The notes beneath the pieces were generated by a model. It had not been told where the DNA came from and made no database searches. It saw only the letters and a list, made by a program, of their open reading frames with translations. Below are positions 55,086 to 63,957 of a stretch of 64,000 nucleotides of DNA, one piece after another. Where the stretch lies: positions 62,001-126,000 of the forward strand of contig NZ_NIUY01000004.1 in the NCBI RefSeq assembly GCF_002205795.1, read 5' to 3'. The DNA is from Chryseobacterium sp. VAUSW3. GTDB lineage: Bacteria; Bacteroidota; Bacteroidia; Flavobacteriales; Weeksellaceae. The stretch's first letter is position 1, and each line of letters opens with the position of its first letter. The translations under genes and the position numbers were made by a program.

Positions 55086-57470
55086 ATGAAATTTACTTTC
55101 AATATCCTGTTGATCTTTTTTGGATTAACCTTCATCAGCGCACAGCAAACATTTAAAATTCAGGGCAAAATTATCGATTTTCATGATAAAGTTCCGCTCA
55201 AAAACGCCGTTATCAAAATAGGAAATTATACCGAAACTTCGGACCATAACGGGTTTTTCAGTTTCAGTTCCGTGAAAAAAGGGAAGTATGCCATTACCGC
55301 AACCCATCCCGATTGTGAGGCCTATACTGATCAGATCACTGTAAATGATAATCTGGAAATCACCCTTAATCTTGAACATCATATATCAGATATCGAAACG
55401 GTGGCCATTCACGCCGCGCATAAAAAGTCGACTCCTTTAATTATCAGGACATTAGATAAAAAAGAAATCGAAAGAAATTCCACCGAAAATCTGGGGAATG
55501 TTTTATCGGGAATTTCTGGAGTCAGCGCTCTGAAAACCGGAAATAATATCGCAAAACCTATTATTCATGGACTTTACGGAAGCCGGATTTCAATCATCAA
55601 TAACGGGGTGAAGATGGCCGAACAGGAATGGGGCGTCGAGCATGCACCGAATGTGGACATTACCCATTTCGAACATATCGATGTCATAAAAGGTGCATCT
55701 GCGCTGAAATATGGCAGTGATGCAATCGGCGGTGTTGTTTTGCTGGTTCCTGAAATCTTCAAAAAAATTGATACGCTGAAAGGGTCTGCGAATGTCTCCG
55801 GGATTTCCAACGGACGCCGAATCGGTGTTGACCTGAATGTGGTAAAAACCTGGGAAAATGGTTGGGCCGTGAAAGCTAACGGAGGCTACAAAAAACTTGG
55901 CGACCTGGAAACTCCCAATTATCTGTTGATGAACACGGGGATGAATTTTAATTCTTTTGGTTTTACGGTGCAAAACAACAGTTTCCTTCAGGGAATATCG
56001 GCGGATTACAGCATGACGGGTCAGGAAATCGGTATTTTCCGAGGTTCCCATATTGGTAATCTTGAGGATTTTTATAAGGTATTAAATTCTGACCTTCCCA
56101 TTTACACGAGGGATTTTTCTTACTCGATCGACAATCCGAAACAGCAGATCCAGCATCATTTGGCTAAAATTTCGGCTTACAAAAGATTTAAAGATTTGGG
56201 GAAATTTTCTGTTGATTACAGTTTTCAGTACAATCACCGCAAAGAGTATGATTTAAGAAGAGGCGAACTTTCAGAAATTCCGTCGCTCGATCTGGAACTT
56301 TTCACCAATAATCTGAATATTACCAACTTAATTGAAAGAAAAAACTGGAATCTGGAAACTGGAATCGATGTGAGTTACCAGTACAATTACTCCACGCCAC
56401 AAACAATGGCCAGAAGACTGGTTCCAAATTATTCGAAATATTCGGGTGGAATGTATTCTGTCCTCAAATACAGAATTAATCCAAAACTGAATGTTGAAGG
56501 CGGTTTGCGTTATGACCACACAAAGTATAAGGTAAAAAAATGGTACGATGAAAATGACTGGAATAACCTTTACGCTGGAGATTTTGCAGAATTTTATGTA
56601 GAAAACGATGGAAACAGGGTTTTTACAAAGCCGGTTTTAACGTACAGAAATCTGTCTTTTAACGCGGGTATAGATTTAAATCCCTCAGAAAATTTCAGTC
56701 TCAAATTCAACTACGCGAAAGTGGCAAGAACACCCAATATTGCTGAACTTTTTGCGGACGGACTCCATCATTCTGCCGCGGTTCTCGAACTTGGGAACAT
56801 GCGCCTGAAAAATGAAGAAGGCAACCAGTTCAATCTTAACATCGATTCTAAATTTAATGTTTTGGGAGGTCTGCAGCTTTCAGTGAATCCTTATTTGTTT
56901 CTTACCAAAAACTTTATCAACCAAATTCCGACGGGAATTCAGAACACCATCCGCGGCGTTTTTCCGGTTTGGAGTTATGAACAGATTGATGCGAGAATGT
57001 TCGGAGTTGATTTCGATGCGCAGCTGAAAATCAATAATGATTTCACCTATAGAGGAAGATTTGCGTACGTAAACGGTAAAGATCAAACAAATAATCAGCC
57101 ATTAATCCTCATGCTGCCGCCGAACTTTGCAAACAGTATTGAGTTTTCAAAACCGGAATGGAAAAACTTCAATTTCAAAATCGAACACCAAACCTTCCTG
57201 CAGCAAAAGGAATATCCGCTTTTTAATCCTACCATAAACGTATATGAAAATGGGGAAGAAGTAGAGAAAACCCTCGATTTATCTACACCGCCGCCAGCTT
57301 ATGCTTTGTGGAGCATACAGACTGGCTTCAGATTAAATAAGCATTTTTCTGCCGGTTTGAATGTGACGAATCTTTTCGATAAAAACTACAGGGATTACCT
57401 GAACAGGATGCGTTTTTTCTCTTATGAAATGGGCAGAAACATCATTTTCAATGTAAAATACAACTTCTAA
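55086..57470 (+). CDS. TonB-dependent outer-membrane receptor
   Basis: The 794-residue protein has a signal peptide ending SAQ and a carboxypeptidase-regulatory-like domain (GKIIDFHDKVPLKNAVIKIG), typical of Bacteroidota receptors. A plug follows (NLGNVLSGISGVSALKTG, GSDAIGGVV), then a 22-stranded barrel ending in aromatic ...NVKYNF. RTPNIAELFADGLHH is the barrel signature of receptors for metal or siderophore. Cargo is unknown; the neighbouring Cys/His-rich protein suggests a metal. Confidence 0.92.
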   Translation: MKFTFNILLIFFGLTFISAQQTFKIQGKIIDFHDKVPLKNAVIKIGNYTETSDHNGFFSFSSVKKGKYAITATHPDCEAYTDQITVNDNLEITLNLEHHISDIETVAIHAAHKKSTPLIIRTLDKKEIERNSTENLGNVLSGISGVSALKTGNNIAKPIIHGLYGSRISIINNGVKMAEQEWGVEHAPNVDITHFEHIDVIKGASALKYGSDAIGGVVLLVPEIFKKIDTLKGSANVSGISNGRRIGVDLNVVKTWENGWAVKANGGYKKLGDLETPNYLLMNTGMNFNSFGFTVQNNSFLQGISADYSMTGQEIGIFRGSHIGNLEDFYKVLNSDLPIYTRDFSYSIDNPKQQIQHHLAKISAYKRFKDLGKFSVDYSFQYNHRKEYDLRRGELSEIPSLDLELFTNNLNITNLIERKNWNLETGIDVSYQYNYSTPQTMARRLVPNYSKYSGGMYSVLKYRINPKLNVEGGLRYDHTKYKVKKWYDENDWNNLYAGDFAEFYVENDGNRVFTKPVLTYRNLSFNAGIDLNPSENFSLKFNYAKVARTPNIAELFADGLHHSAAVLELGNMRLKNEEGNQFNLNIDSKFNVLGGLQLSVNPYLFLTKNFINQIPTGIQNTIRGVFPVWSYEQIDARMFGVDFDAQLKINNDFTYRGRFAYVNGKDQTNNQPLILMLPPNFANSIEFSKPEWKNFNFKIEHQTFLQQKEYPLFNPTINVYENGEEVEKTLDLSTPPPAYALWSIQTGFRLNKHFSAGLNVTNLFDKNYRDYLNRMRFFSYEMGRNIIFNVKYNF

Positions 57471-57480
57471 AAATTACAGC

Positions 57481-58038
57481 ATGCAAACATTAAAAAATAT
57501 AAAATATTTACTCATCGTTTTCTTTTCTTTGGTTTCCATCGCCTGCAGCAGAGCCGATGAAGATGAAGATGTACTTTCGCAGGAAGATATTTCGAATATC
57601 ATTCTAAACGTTAAGGATGATGTTACAGGAATCGTAAAAACCTATAATTATACGGTAAATGCTGCAACAAATCCTGTCATAAAGTTGGAAGACGGAAAAA
57701 CCTATACTGTTGAAGCCATTTTTAAAAACGGTAACGAAGATGAAACCGAAAGCATAAAATCTGCTAAAGACGAACATTTCCTGATATTCGATTTTCAGGG
57801 TTCGCAGATTGAGTTAACACGGGAAGACGACGAATCCTCCACAAGAACCGACGGAAATAAACTCGGACTCCTTACAAAATGGAATGTGATAAAGACGCTA
57901 AACGCGCCAAATCCCAAACTCGAACTCCAGTTAATTCACGATGCACTTTCGGTAAGCGAAGAGCAATCCGGCTCTGCATTCGGAACAGCGGAAGGCGGTG
58001 AAACAGACGCGGTTGCTGTTTTTGGCATGAGTAATTGA
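57481..58038 (+). CDS. Acidic lipoprotein of the TonB-receptor operon
   Basis: The 185-residue precursor has a lipobox SIAC (Cys22), followed at once by an acidic run RADEDEDVLS. It continues as a beta-rich domain (VTGIVKTYNYTVNA, VIKLEDGKTYTVEAIFKNG). Acidic residues after the lipidated Cys resemble the flavobacterial signal for surface display. It lies 10 bp after the receptor. Family not recognised; a cargo-binding role is possible. Confidence 0.75.
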   Translation: MQTLKNIKYLLIVFFSLVSIACSRADEDEDVLSQEDISNIILNVKDDVTGIVKTYNYTVNAATNPVIKLEDGKTYTVEAIFKNGNEDETESIKSAKDEHFLIFDFQGSQIELTREDDESSTRTDGNKLGLLTKWNVIKTLNAPNPKLELQLIHDALSVSEEQSGSAFGTAEGGETDAVAVFGMSN

Positions 58039-58090
58039 TTTTTAACGTTCTTTAGTATTATATGAATGTTAAAATCTAAAAAATTATTAC

Positions 58091-58098
58091 TATTTTTG
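58091..58098 (+). promoter_or_regulatory. -7 promoter box of tig
   Basis: TATTTTTG, 25 bp upstream of the ATG at 58124. Confidence 0.55.
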
Positions 58099-58123
58099 CA
58101 ACCTAAATTTTCAAAACATAACA

Positions 58124-59458
58124 ATGAACGTTACAGCGACAAACCACGATGAAGTAAGCGCGTTACTTACAGTTACGATAGATAAATCAGACTACAAAGA
58201 TAAAGTTGAAAAACAACTGATCAATTATGCTAAAAACGCACAGGTTCCTGGATTCAGAAAAGGAAAAGTGCCATTGAGCATGGTAAGAAAGCAGTATGAA
58301 GCTGGTATCGCTTTTGAAGAAATCAACAAGCAGGTTTCTGATGCACTGAATAACTATGTAAACGAGAACAAACTTAGATTGGTTGGCCAGCCTGTACCAC
58401 AGCCTGTAGATGACCTTAACCTTAATGCAGAGCAGCTTTCTGTTGCTTTTGAAGTTGGTTACGAGCCAGATTTCACCATCGACTTAAGTAAATATGAAGC
58501 GCCACACTATCAGGTAGAAGCTTCTGATAAAGAAATCGGGCAAAGCATCGAAAACATGCAGAAGCGTTTCGCAACTCAGGTTCCACAGGATGCAATTGCT
58601 GATGATTCTCACGTAGCGCTGGAAATTAACCAGGTTGTTGAAGAAAATGCAGAAGGAGAGCATAACCACGCTCCAAAATCTGTTGTAATTAATGCAGAGA
58701 AAAAAGAAGCTTTCAACCTTGTTAAAGCTTTGAAAATGGATGAAACCGTAAAAGTTTCTAAAGAAGATTTACTGAACAACGAAACTTTGGCTACAGAATT
58801 AGGTTTCAGTAAAGCAGAAGTTGAGCACCTTCACCACTATCAGTTAGAGGTGAAAGTTAAAGATTTCTATGGTTTGAATTTGGCAAAACTTGATCAGGAT
58901 TTATTCGATAAAGTATATGGTGAAGGAAACATTAAATCTGAAGAGGAGCTTAAAGCAAAAGTAAAGAGCGAGTTGGATGAGTATTTCCAGCAAAATGCAG
59001 ATGTACATTTCGTGAACAAAGTTCTGGAGCAGATCAACGAAAAAGAAGAAGTAAAACTTCCTGAAAATTTCCTTATCAAATTCTTAATGTTCAGCAACGA
59101 AAATATCAAGTCTGAAGAGCATGCAAAAGAAGTTCTAGAAGCGGAAAGAAATCAGTTAAAATACCAGATTCTTGAAGGTAAACTGATGAACGATAACGAG
59201 ATTAAACTGGAGTATGCTGATATCCTTTCTCAAGCGGAGCAGTTGGTGAAAAACCAGTTGGCAATCTACGGAATCCACCATTTATCTGATGAAGAAATTC
59301 AGAAATATGCTGTTGAAATGCTGAAAGATCAAGAGCAGGTTCGTCAGATTTCCGCAGAAGTTGGAATGGCTAAACTGAAAGATGTAATCCTGGAGAAAGC
59401 AACTAAAAAAGCCACTAAAATCTCTCACGATGAGTTTTTAGAAGAACTGAAAAAGTAA
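58124..59458 (+). CDS. tig: Trigger factor
   Basis: The 444-residue ribosome-associated chaperone binds nascent chains at the exit tunnel. The ribosome-binding signature is PGFRKGKVPLSMVRKQYE; the peptidyl-prolyl isomerase domain (about 150-250) is divergent and the C-terminal helical arms are complete. It is monocistronic, with a promoter and a shared terminator. Confidence 0.93.
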   Translation: MNVTATNHDEVSALLTVTIDKSDYKDKVEKQLINYAKNAQVPGFRKGKVPLSMVRKQYEAGIAFEEINKQVSDALNNYVNENKLRLVGQPVPQPVDDLNLNAEQLSVAFEVGYEPDFTIDLSKYEAPHYQVEASDKEIGQSIENMQKRFATQVPQDAIADDSHVALEINQVVEENAEGEHNHAPKSVVINAEKKEAFNLVKALKMDETVKVSKEDLLNNETLATELGFSKAEVEHLHHYQLEVKVKDFYGLNLAKLDQDLFDKVYGEGNIKSEEELKAKVKSELDEYFQQNADVHFVNKVLEQINEKEEVKLPENFLIKFLMFSNENIKSEEHAKEVLEAERNQLKYQILEGKLMNDNEIKLEYADILSQAEQLVKNQLAIYGIHHLSDEEIQKYAVEMLKDQEQVRQISAEVGMAKLKDVILEKATKKATKISHDEFLEELKK

Positions 59459-59476
59459 TTTCACTTCAATAAATAG

Positions 59477-59510
59477 AAAATCCGTTCTGTAAATGCAGAA
59501 CGGATTTTTT
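59477..59510. terminator. Bidirectional terminator between tig and mgtC-like
   Basis: AAAATCCGTTCTG (59477-59489) pairs with CAGAACGGATTTT (59496-59508) around a 6-nt loop. Confidence 0.88.
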
Positions 59511-59531
59511 TTGTGGAATTCTTATTCAAAA

Positions 59532-60176
59532 TCAGTAGCTGAAATATTCCAGATCACTGTTGCTGAGAAGATAAGTTTCCAGCTTCTGGATATCTTTATT
59601 TTTGATGTGAATATCGAGTGTAATAAGAATGCTGTTGTTTTTTTTCTCGAGCGAAATTTCTGAAACATCTTTGGTGATGTTTTTAATTTCCCTGAGAATT
59701 CCTTCCTTATGTGAGAAGTTTTCAGCAGAAAGCTGCAGTCTCAGGAGTTTGCTGTGATGCTGCGGCAAAAAATACCTGGTGATATATTCTGCAGAATTAA
59801 TGATAATAATGGCGGAAATAAGAAAAGTAAATGCAATATAAACCTCACCAAAGCCAATCGACATTCCAATGGCAGCTGCAATCCAAATTACACCGGCGGT
59901 AGTGAGTCCGTAAATCGTGAAGCCTTCTTTAAAAATGACTCCGGCACCCAGAAAGCCAATTCCGCTCACAATATAAGAGGCGATTCTCGTGGGGTCGCCA
60001 TCGCCGGCAAGTTTATAGGAAATAATCGAGAAAAGAGTAGAACCCAGACAAATGACGGTGATGGTTTTCAACCCCGCGGATTTGTCTTTCATTTCCCGTT
60101 CGAAACCCAGAATCAGCCCGGCAACGATCGAAATAATGGCTTTATAAACATCTAAAAGTTCAAAATGCTCCGACAT
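59532..60176 (-). CDS. MgtC/SapB-family membrane protein
   Basis: The 214-residue protein has four to five membrane helices in its first 130 residues, with the family motifs LILGFEREMKDKSAGLKT and GIGFLGAGVIFKEG. The C-terminal 70 residues are an ACT-like cytoplasmic domain. MgtC relatives help survival in low Mg2+ and inhibit ATP synthase in pathogens; other members have unknown roles. No Mg2+ riboswitch was recognised upstream. Confidence 0.88.
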   Translation of the reverse strand: MSEHFELLDVYKAIISIVAGLILGFEREMKDKSAGLKTITVICLGSTLFSIISYKLAGDGDPTRIASYIVSGIGFLGAGVIFKEGFTIYGLTTAGVIWIAAAIGMSIGFGEVYIAFTFLISAIIIINSAEYITRYFLPQHHSKLLRLQLSAENFSHKEGILREIKNITKDVSEISLEKKNNSILITLDIHIKNKDIQKLETYLLSNSDLEYFSY

Positions 60177-60200
60177 TTTTTATTTAAAGATATAATTTTT

Positions 60201-60785
60201 CTATGAATTGAACTCGCGGTTCCACTCTTCGGCCGCATCGCAAAGCGTGTCGTAAAATTCTTCGCCGTATTTTCTGATCAGTGGTGTTTTCAGGAATTTA
60301 TACACCGGAACTTTCAGTTCTTTTCCCAGTTCGCAGGCAGGGTTACAGATTTCCCATTCATGATAGTTCATGGCCGTAAAAGTAGAATATTCGGTCACAC
60401 GTATCGGGTAGAGGTGACATGAAATGGGTTTATGCCAATCTACAGCACCGTCTTCATAAGCTTTTTCGATTCCGCATTTGGTAATTCCTTTTTCGTCGAA
60501 AATTACATATGCACATTCTTCGCCGTTTACCATGGGAGTTACAAAATCGCCATCGTTCGGATCGATGGTCCAGGTTCCCTGTTCTTCCAAAGCTTTTATC
60601 CCTTCAGGCCTTAAATAAGGTTTTACCTGCGGAAAAATCCTGTCGAGAATCTCGGTTTCGTATTTCTCCAGAGGAGCGCCTACATCTCCTGCAACACAGC
60701 ATGCGCCTTTGCATTTGCTGAGATTACATACAAATTCTTCAGAAAAAATATCCTCAGAAATTAATTTATCGTCAATTTGAATCAT
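60201..60785 (-). CDS. DUF3109-family cysteine-cluster protein
   Basis: The 194-residue cytoplasmic protein has an N-terminal Cys cluster VCNLSKCKGACC (Cys20, 25, 29, 30), and later Cys residues in GEECAY, TKCGIE, ISCHLYP and CNPACELG. The pattern resembles the YkgJ-type zinc/iron-chelating group, so it may bind an Fe-S cluster or zinc. Function unknown. It lies 5 bp downstream of the DUF6427-like gene. Confidence 0.83.
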   Translation of the reverse strand: MIQIDDKLISEDIFSEEFVCNLSKCKGACCVAGDVGAPLEKYETEILDRIFPQVKPYLRPEGIKALEEQGTWTIDPNDGDFVTPMVNGEECAYVIFDEKGITKCGIEKAYEDGAVDWHKPISCHLYPIRVTEYSTFTAMNYHEWEICNPACELGKELKVPVYKFLKTPLIRKYGEEFYDTLCDAAEEWNREFNS

Positions 60786-60790
60786 TGTAA

Positions 60791-61699
60791 TTAAATATTA
60801 AAGTTATAATAACCCTGGAGTTTGAAAAGGATGAGACTGAAAATAATCAGCCACAATCCGGTTTCCTGCATCCAGTATTTGGGTAAAAATTTCAGCATTC
60901 TGCTTAAAATAATGGATGCCGGAAAAGCAAGCAAGAGCAGGTACTCGTAATGTTTCCCCATATACAGCATAATTGTAATCAACTGCGACAGCGAAAAAAT
61001 CAGCAGAAATGTATATTTGAATTTGCTTGTCGGGCTTTTCTTGTTAAAGTTCCTGAAATGATCCATCACCGCATGAAGCAACATCAAAACTACAGGAAGC
61101 AGCCACAGCAAACCTTCGATATTTTCGGAAGGTTTGAAATCTCCGAACGGAAAATAAGCCGGATTCCAGGAATTCATTCCCAGAAAATAGGCAATCCCAA
61201 GATAAGAGATTCCCACCAGAAAAATGCCATAAAAAAGCCTGAAAATATGCAAACCAATACGGTCTGAAGTTCCTATAATATGCAAAATCAGAAAGATCGA
61301 CATCGGCCAGGTGGTCGGCAGAAAAATGAAATTCAGCGCCAATATTGCCCCTACGAGGGGATAAGAATTTTTGCGGACGCTCATGTCCACATTAGTCAGC
61401 AGAATCAGAATGATAGAATTGGTAAAAAGAGAAACCGCGATTCCTATATCGAGATCACCGGGATACAGTGCAAAAATAAATGCGGTATATAAAAATAAGG
61501 GCAAATGCGTCTGGTAATTCAGGGCAATCGTGTTAAAACAGAAATAGCCCATGGCTACGCCTGCAAAAGTAATTACCGCGGAAAAAAAATCTAAAGTATT
61601 GAGGTCGAGAAAGTTGAAGCCGATTACAATTAAAAGTAGTACGCCGATGTAAAATGGTATTGAAAAAATATTGCTTTCTTTTGAAAGTAATCGAAACAT
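60791..61699 (-). CDS. Polytopic membrane protein (DUF6427-like)
   Basis: The 302-residue protein is almost entirely hydrophobic, with about nine predicted helices, and opens with FRLLSKESNIFSIPFYIG. I believe it is the Bacteroidota DUF6427 family. It is divergent from a small DUF6341-like membrane protein across overlapping -7 boxes. No catalytic or transport motif is visible. Confidence 0.75.
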   Translation of the reverse strand: MFRLLSKESNIFSIPFYIGVLLLIVIGFNFLDLNTLDFFSAVITFAGVAMGYFCFNTIALNYQTHLPLFLYTAFIFALYPGDLDIGIAVSLFTNSIILILLTNVDMSVRKNSYPLVGAILALNFIFLPTTWPMSIFLILHIIGTSDRIGLHIFRLFYGIFLVGISYLGIAYFLGMNSWNPAYFPFGDFKPSENIEGLLWLLPVVLMLLHAVMDHFRNFNKKSPTSKFKYTFLLIFSLSQLITIMLYMGKHYEYLLLLAFPASIILSRMLKFLPKYWMQETGLWLIIFSLILFKLQGYYNFNI

Positions 61700-61707
61700 T
61701 TTTATTA

Positions 61708-61725
61708 ATTTTGTGCAAAGTTAAT
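61708..61725. promoter_or_regulatory. Overlapping divergent promoters
   Basis: TAATTTTG (61708-61715, plus strand) faces CAAAGTTA (61718-61725), which reads TAACTTTG on the minus strand. Two bp separate them, so each -7 element lies at the other's start site and the two promoters should exclude one another. Confidence 0.6.
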
Positions 61726-61741
61726 TTAAAAAAGGAAAATA

Positions 61742-61972
61742 ATGACGTCTTTCTTTCTCTTCTTAAGCGATGTATTCAAGTGGTCTTTCGGTTTGTTTGA
61801 TGCAGCAGGTAATGTTCTTAACTGGATTCTGTTTCTGGTAGCATCAGCTTTATTTACCTATTGGTGTTATGTACTGCTGGTAACTTTAGGTGGCGACAAA
61901 GACAAAGAATATTTTTCACCAACTGAAGGGCATCATCCTTATTACGATCCGAAGATCCACAAAAAAGACTAA
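61742..61972 (+). CDS. Small membrane protein (DUF6341-like)
   Basis: The 76-residue protein has hydrophobic segments at about 2-20 and about 27-50, followed by GGDKDKEYFSPTEGHHPYYD. It resembles the DUF6341 family of Bacteroidota. Function unknown. It is divergent from the DUF6427-like gene and converges on the universal stress protein gene. Confidence 0.7.
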   Translation: MTSFFLFLSDVFKWSFGLFDAAGNVLNWILFLVASALFTYWCYVLLVTLGGDKDKEYFSPTEGHHPYYDPKIHKKD

Positions 61973-61998
61973 AATAATTGATACTTATCTTCATAATA

Positions 61999-62028
61999 AA
62001 ATCCCGAAATTTTATAATTTCGGGATTT
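61999..62028. terminator. Bidirectional terminator
   Basis: AAATCCCGAAATT (61999-62011) pairs exactly with AATTTCGGGATTT (62016-62028) around a 4-nt loop. Confidence 0.85.
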
Positions 62029-62050
62029 ATAATTTCGTTACTTTCAATTA

Positions 62051-62485
62051 TTAATGGATCGGAATTACAAGCACTGGAATCGTCGAGCGTCTTGTAAGTT
62101 CCTTGGTTAAACTGCCCACAAATACATCATAAATTCCGCTTCTTCCGTGCGAACCCATTACAATGTAATCAGCGTTTTTTGATTTGGCATATTCCAGAAT
62201 AATATCTCCGGCCACACCTTGTTTCAAAAGATGTTCGCAATCCACATCCTGTGCGATAATGCGCTGTTCAATTACATTCAGCCGCAACAACTCATCTTTA
62301 ATTTCATTTTGCTCCACCTCAGGGAAATACTGGAAGCCCATGTCGCCTATAGCGAAACCAATATCCGCCGGCGCTACATGAATAAGACAGATTTTTCCTT
62401 TTGTTTCTTTAGCGAATTTTACGGCACCATCAATAAGTCTGTCGGTTGCGTCTGAAAAATCTACAGGTAATACGATGTTAATCAT
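62051..62485 (-). CDS. Universal stress protein
   Basis: The 144-residue UspA-fold protein has the ATP-binding motif GSHGRSGIYDVFVGSLTK and the N-terminal VLPVDFSDATDRLIDGA. It acts as a small cytoplasmic ATP-binding stress protein; the partner is unknown. Confidence 0.9.
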   Translation of the reverse strand: MINIVLPVDFSDATDRLIDGAVKFAKETKGKICLIHVAPADIGFAIGDMGFQYFPEVEQNEIKDELLRLNVIEQRIIAQDVDCEHLLKQGVAGDIILEYAKSKNADYIVMGSHGRSGIYDVFVGSLTKELTRRSTIPVLVIPIH

Positions 62486-62540
62486 GATCTTAATTTTTGT
62501 TCCTTAAAGTTACAAAAGTTTCTGCAAACGGTCAAGTAAT

Positions 62541-63149
62541 TTACTGAATTCTAAGATCTAATACTTTCTGTTCTTCAAGAAAAGCCTGCAGAATGTCGTT
62601 TTCTGCCACTTTTCCAACTCCCTGCGGCGTACCGGTAAAAATAAGATCTCCGGTTTTTAGAGTGAAGTATTGTGATACGAAAGCGATAATTTTTTCCGGA
62701 GAGAAAATCATCAATGAAGTGTTGCCGTCCTGAACCTTATCTTTGTTTTTAAGTAAAGAAAAATTCAGGTTCTTCATATCGAAACTGCTCTTTTTATAAA
62801 ATTCTGAAACTACAGCGCTTCCGTCGAAACCTTTGGCAAGTTCCCAGGGAAGTCCTTTTGCTTTCAGCTGGCTTTGTAAATCCCGCGCCGTGAAATCAAT
62901 TCCCAACCCTATTTCTTCGAAATAATTCGAAGCTTTGTGTTCCTGGATGTATTTTCCGCCTTTCGAGATTTTCAGCACGACTTCCAGTTCATAATGCACA
63001 TCATCAGAAAATTCGGGAATATAAAAATCCGAACCTTTCTTTAGGATTGCCGTGTCGGGTTTCATGAAGATTACAGGATTTTCAGGGATTTCATTTCCGA
63101 GTTCTTTGGCGTGTTCGGCATAATTGCGGCCGATGCAGATGATTTTCAT
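62541..63149 (-). CDS. Fumarylacetoacetate hydrolase-family protein
   Basis: The 202-residue enzyme has the FAH core: IGRNYAEHAKELGN at the start, metal ligands in HYELEVVLKI, GIDFTARDLQ, and LIFTGTPQGVG near the end. Short FAH-fold enzymes include acylpyruvate hydrolase and oxaloacetate decarboxylase/tautomerase, so exact activity is uncertain. It lies 43 bp downstream of the exonuclease gene. Confidence 0.87.
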   Translation of the reverse strand: MKIICIGRNYAEHAKELGNEIPENPVIFMKPDTAILKKGSDFYIPEFSDDVHYELEVVLKISKGGKYIQEHKASNYFEEIGLGIDFTARDLQSQLKAKGLPWELAKGFDGSAVVSEFYKKSSFDMKNLNFSLLKNKDKVQDGNTSLMIFSPEKIIAFVSQYFTLKTGDLIFTGTPQGVGKVAENDILQAFLEEQKVLDLRIQ

Positions 63150-63192
63150 TCGCTTTAATTTTTATTGATGAATTTAAAGTCTCTAATCATGT

Positions 63193-63957
63193 TTAGAATT
63201 TAGAACGAAGCTGAATTCCCGTTAGGACTTTTTTTGTATACAGAGGAAAATCCGCATTCTGAATCCAGCCGTAATAGCCCAGATCTTTTTGGAATACATC
63301 TTTCACCCTTTGTCCTTTATATTTCCCGAAACTGAAAACTTCTTTTCCATCTTCATCGAAAGCAATAAATCCGGCCAAATCTGCAAATTTATGATGCGAG
63401 GAAAATTCACTTAATGCCGCGATTTCGTTCGGTAAATCTTCGTAATAACCCACTTGCGCGTCGAGAACTTCAAATGTCGCCAACACATCAGCTTCCGCAG
63501 AATGCGCGTTTTCGAGGTCTTTTTTACAGTAGAATTTGTATGCTGCAGTTAAATTTCGGGGTTCCATTTTGTGGAAAATGGTCTGTGCATCAACAAGTTT
63601 GAATTTATTCAAATCGAAATCGATACCCGCTCTTAAAAGTTCTTCTGCCAGAAGCGGAACATCAAACCGGTTCGAGTTGAAGCCGCCTAAATCGGTTCCG
63701 GAAATCATTTCCATTACTTTTGGCGCAATTTCACTGAATTTGGGTGAGTTTTTCACGTCTTCGTCGCTGATTCCGTGTACCGCTGTAGATTCTTTCGGGA
63801 TATACATTTCCGGATTTACAAGCCAGGTTCTGCTTTCGCGGGAAGCGTCAGGATTTACTTTCAGGATACTGATTTCAACAATGCGGTCTTTTGCAACGTT
63901 GGTTCCCGTCGTTTCCAGATCGAAGACACAAAGCGGTTTATAAAGTTTTAAATTCAT
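63193..63957 (-). CDS. DnaQ-like 3'-5' exonuclease with ExoX-type C-terminus
   Basis: The 254-residue protein has the DEDDh active site: FDLETTG (Asp13, Glu15), NSNRFDVPLL-type Exo II and HSAEADVLAT Exo III. The C-terminal domain (FSFGKYKGQRVKDVF, then YYGWIQNADFP) matches the ExoX-like C-terminal module. It could act in repair or as an auxiliary proofreading nuclease. The upstream flank (63958-64000) is too short to show a full promoter. Confidence 0.88.
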   Translation of the reverse strand: MNLKLYKPLCVFDLETTGTNVAKDRIVEISILKVNPDASRESRTWLVNPEMYIPKESTAVHGISDEDVKNSPKFSEIAPKVMEMISGTDLGGFNSNRFDVPLLAEELLRAGIDFDLNKFKLVDAQTIFHKMEPRNLTAAYKFYCKKDLENAHSAEADVLATFEVLDAQVGYYEDLPNEIAALSEFSSHHKFADLAGFIAFDEDGKEVFSFGKYKGQRVKDVFQKDLGYYGWIQNADFPLYTKKVLTGIQLRSKF

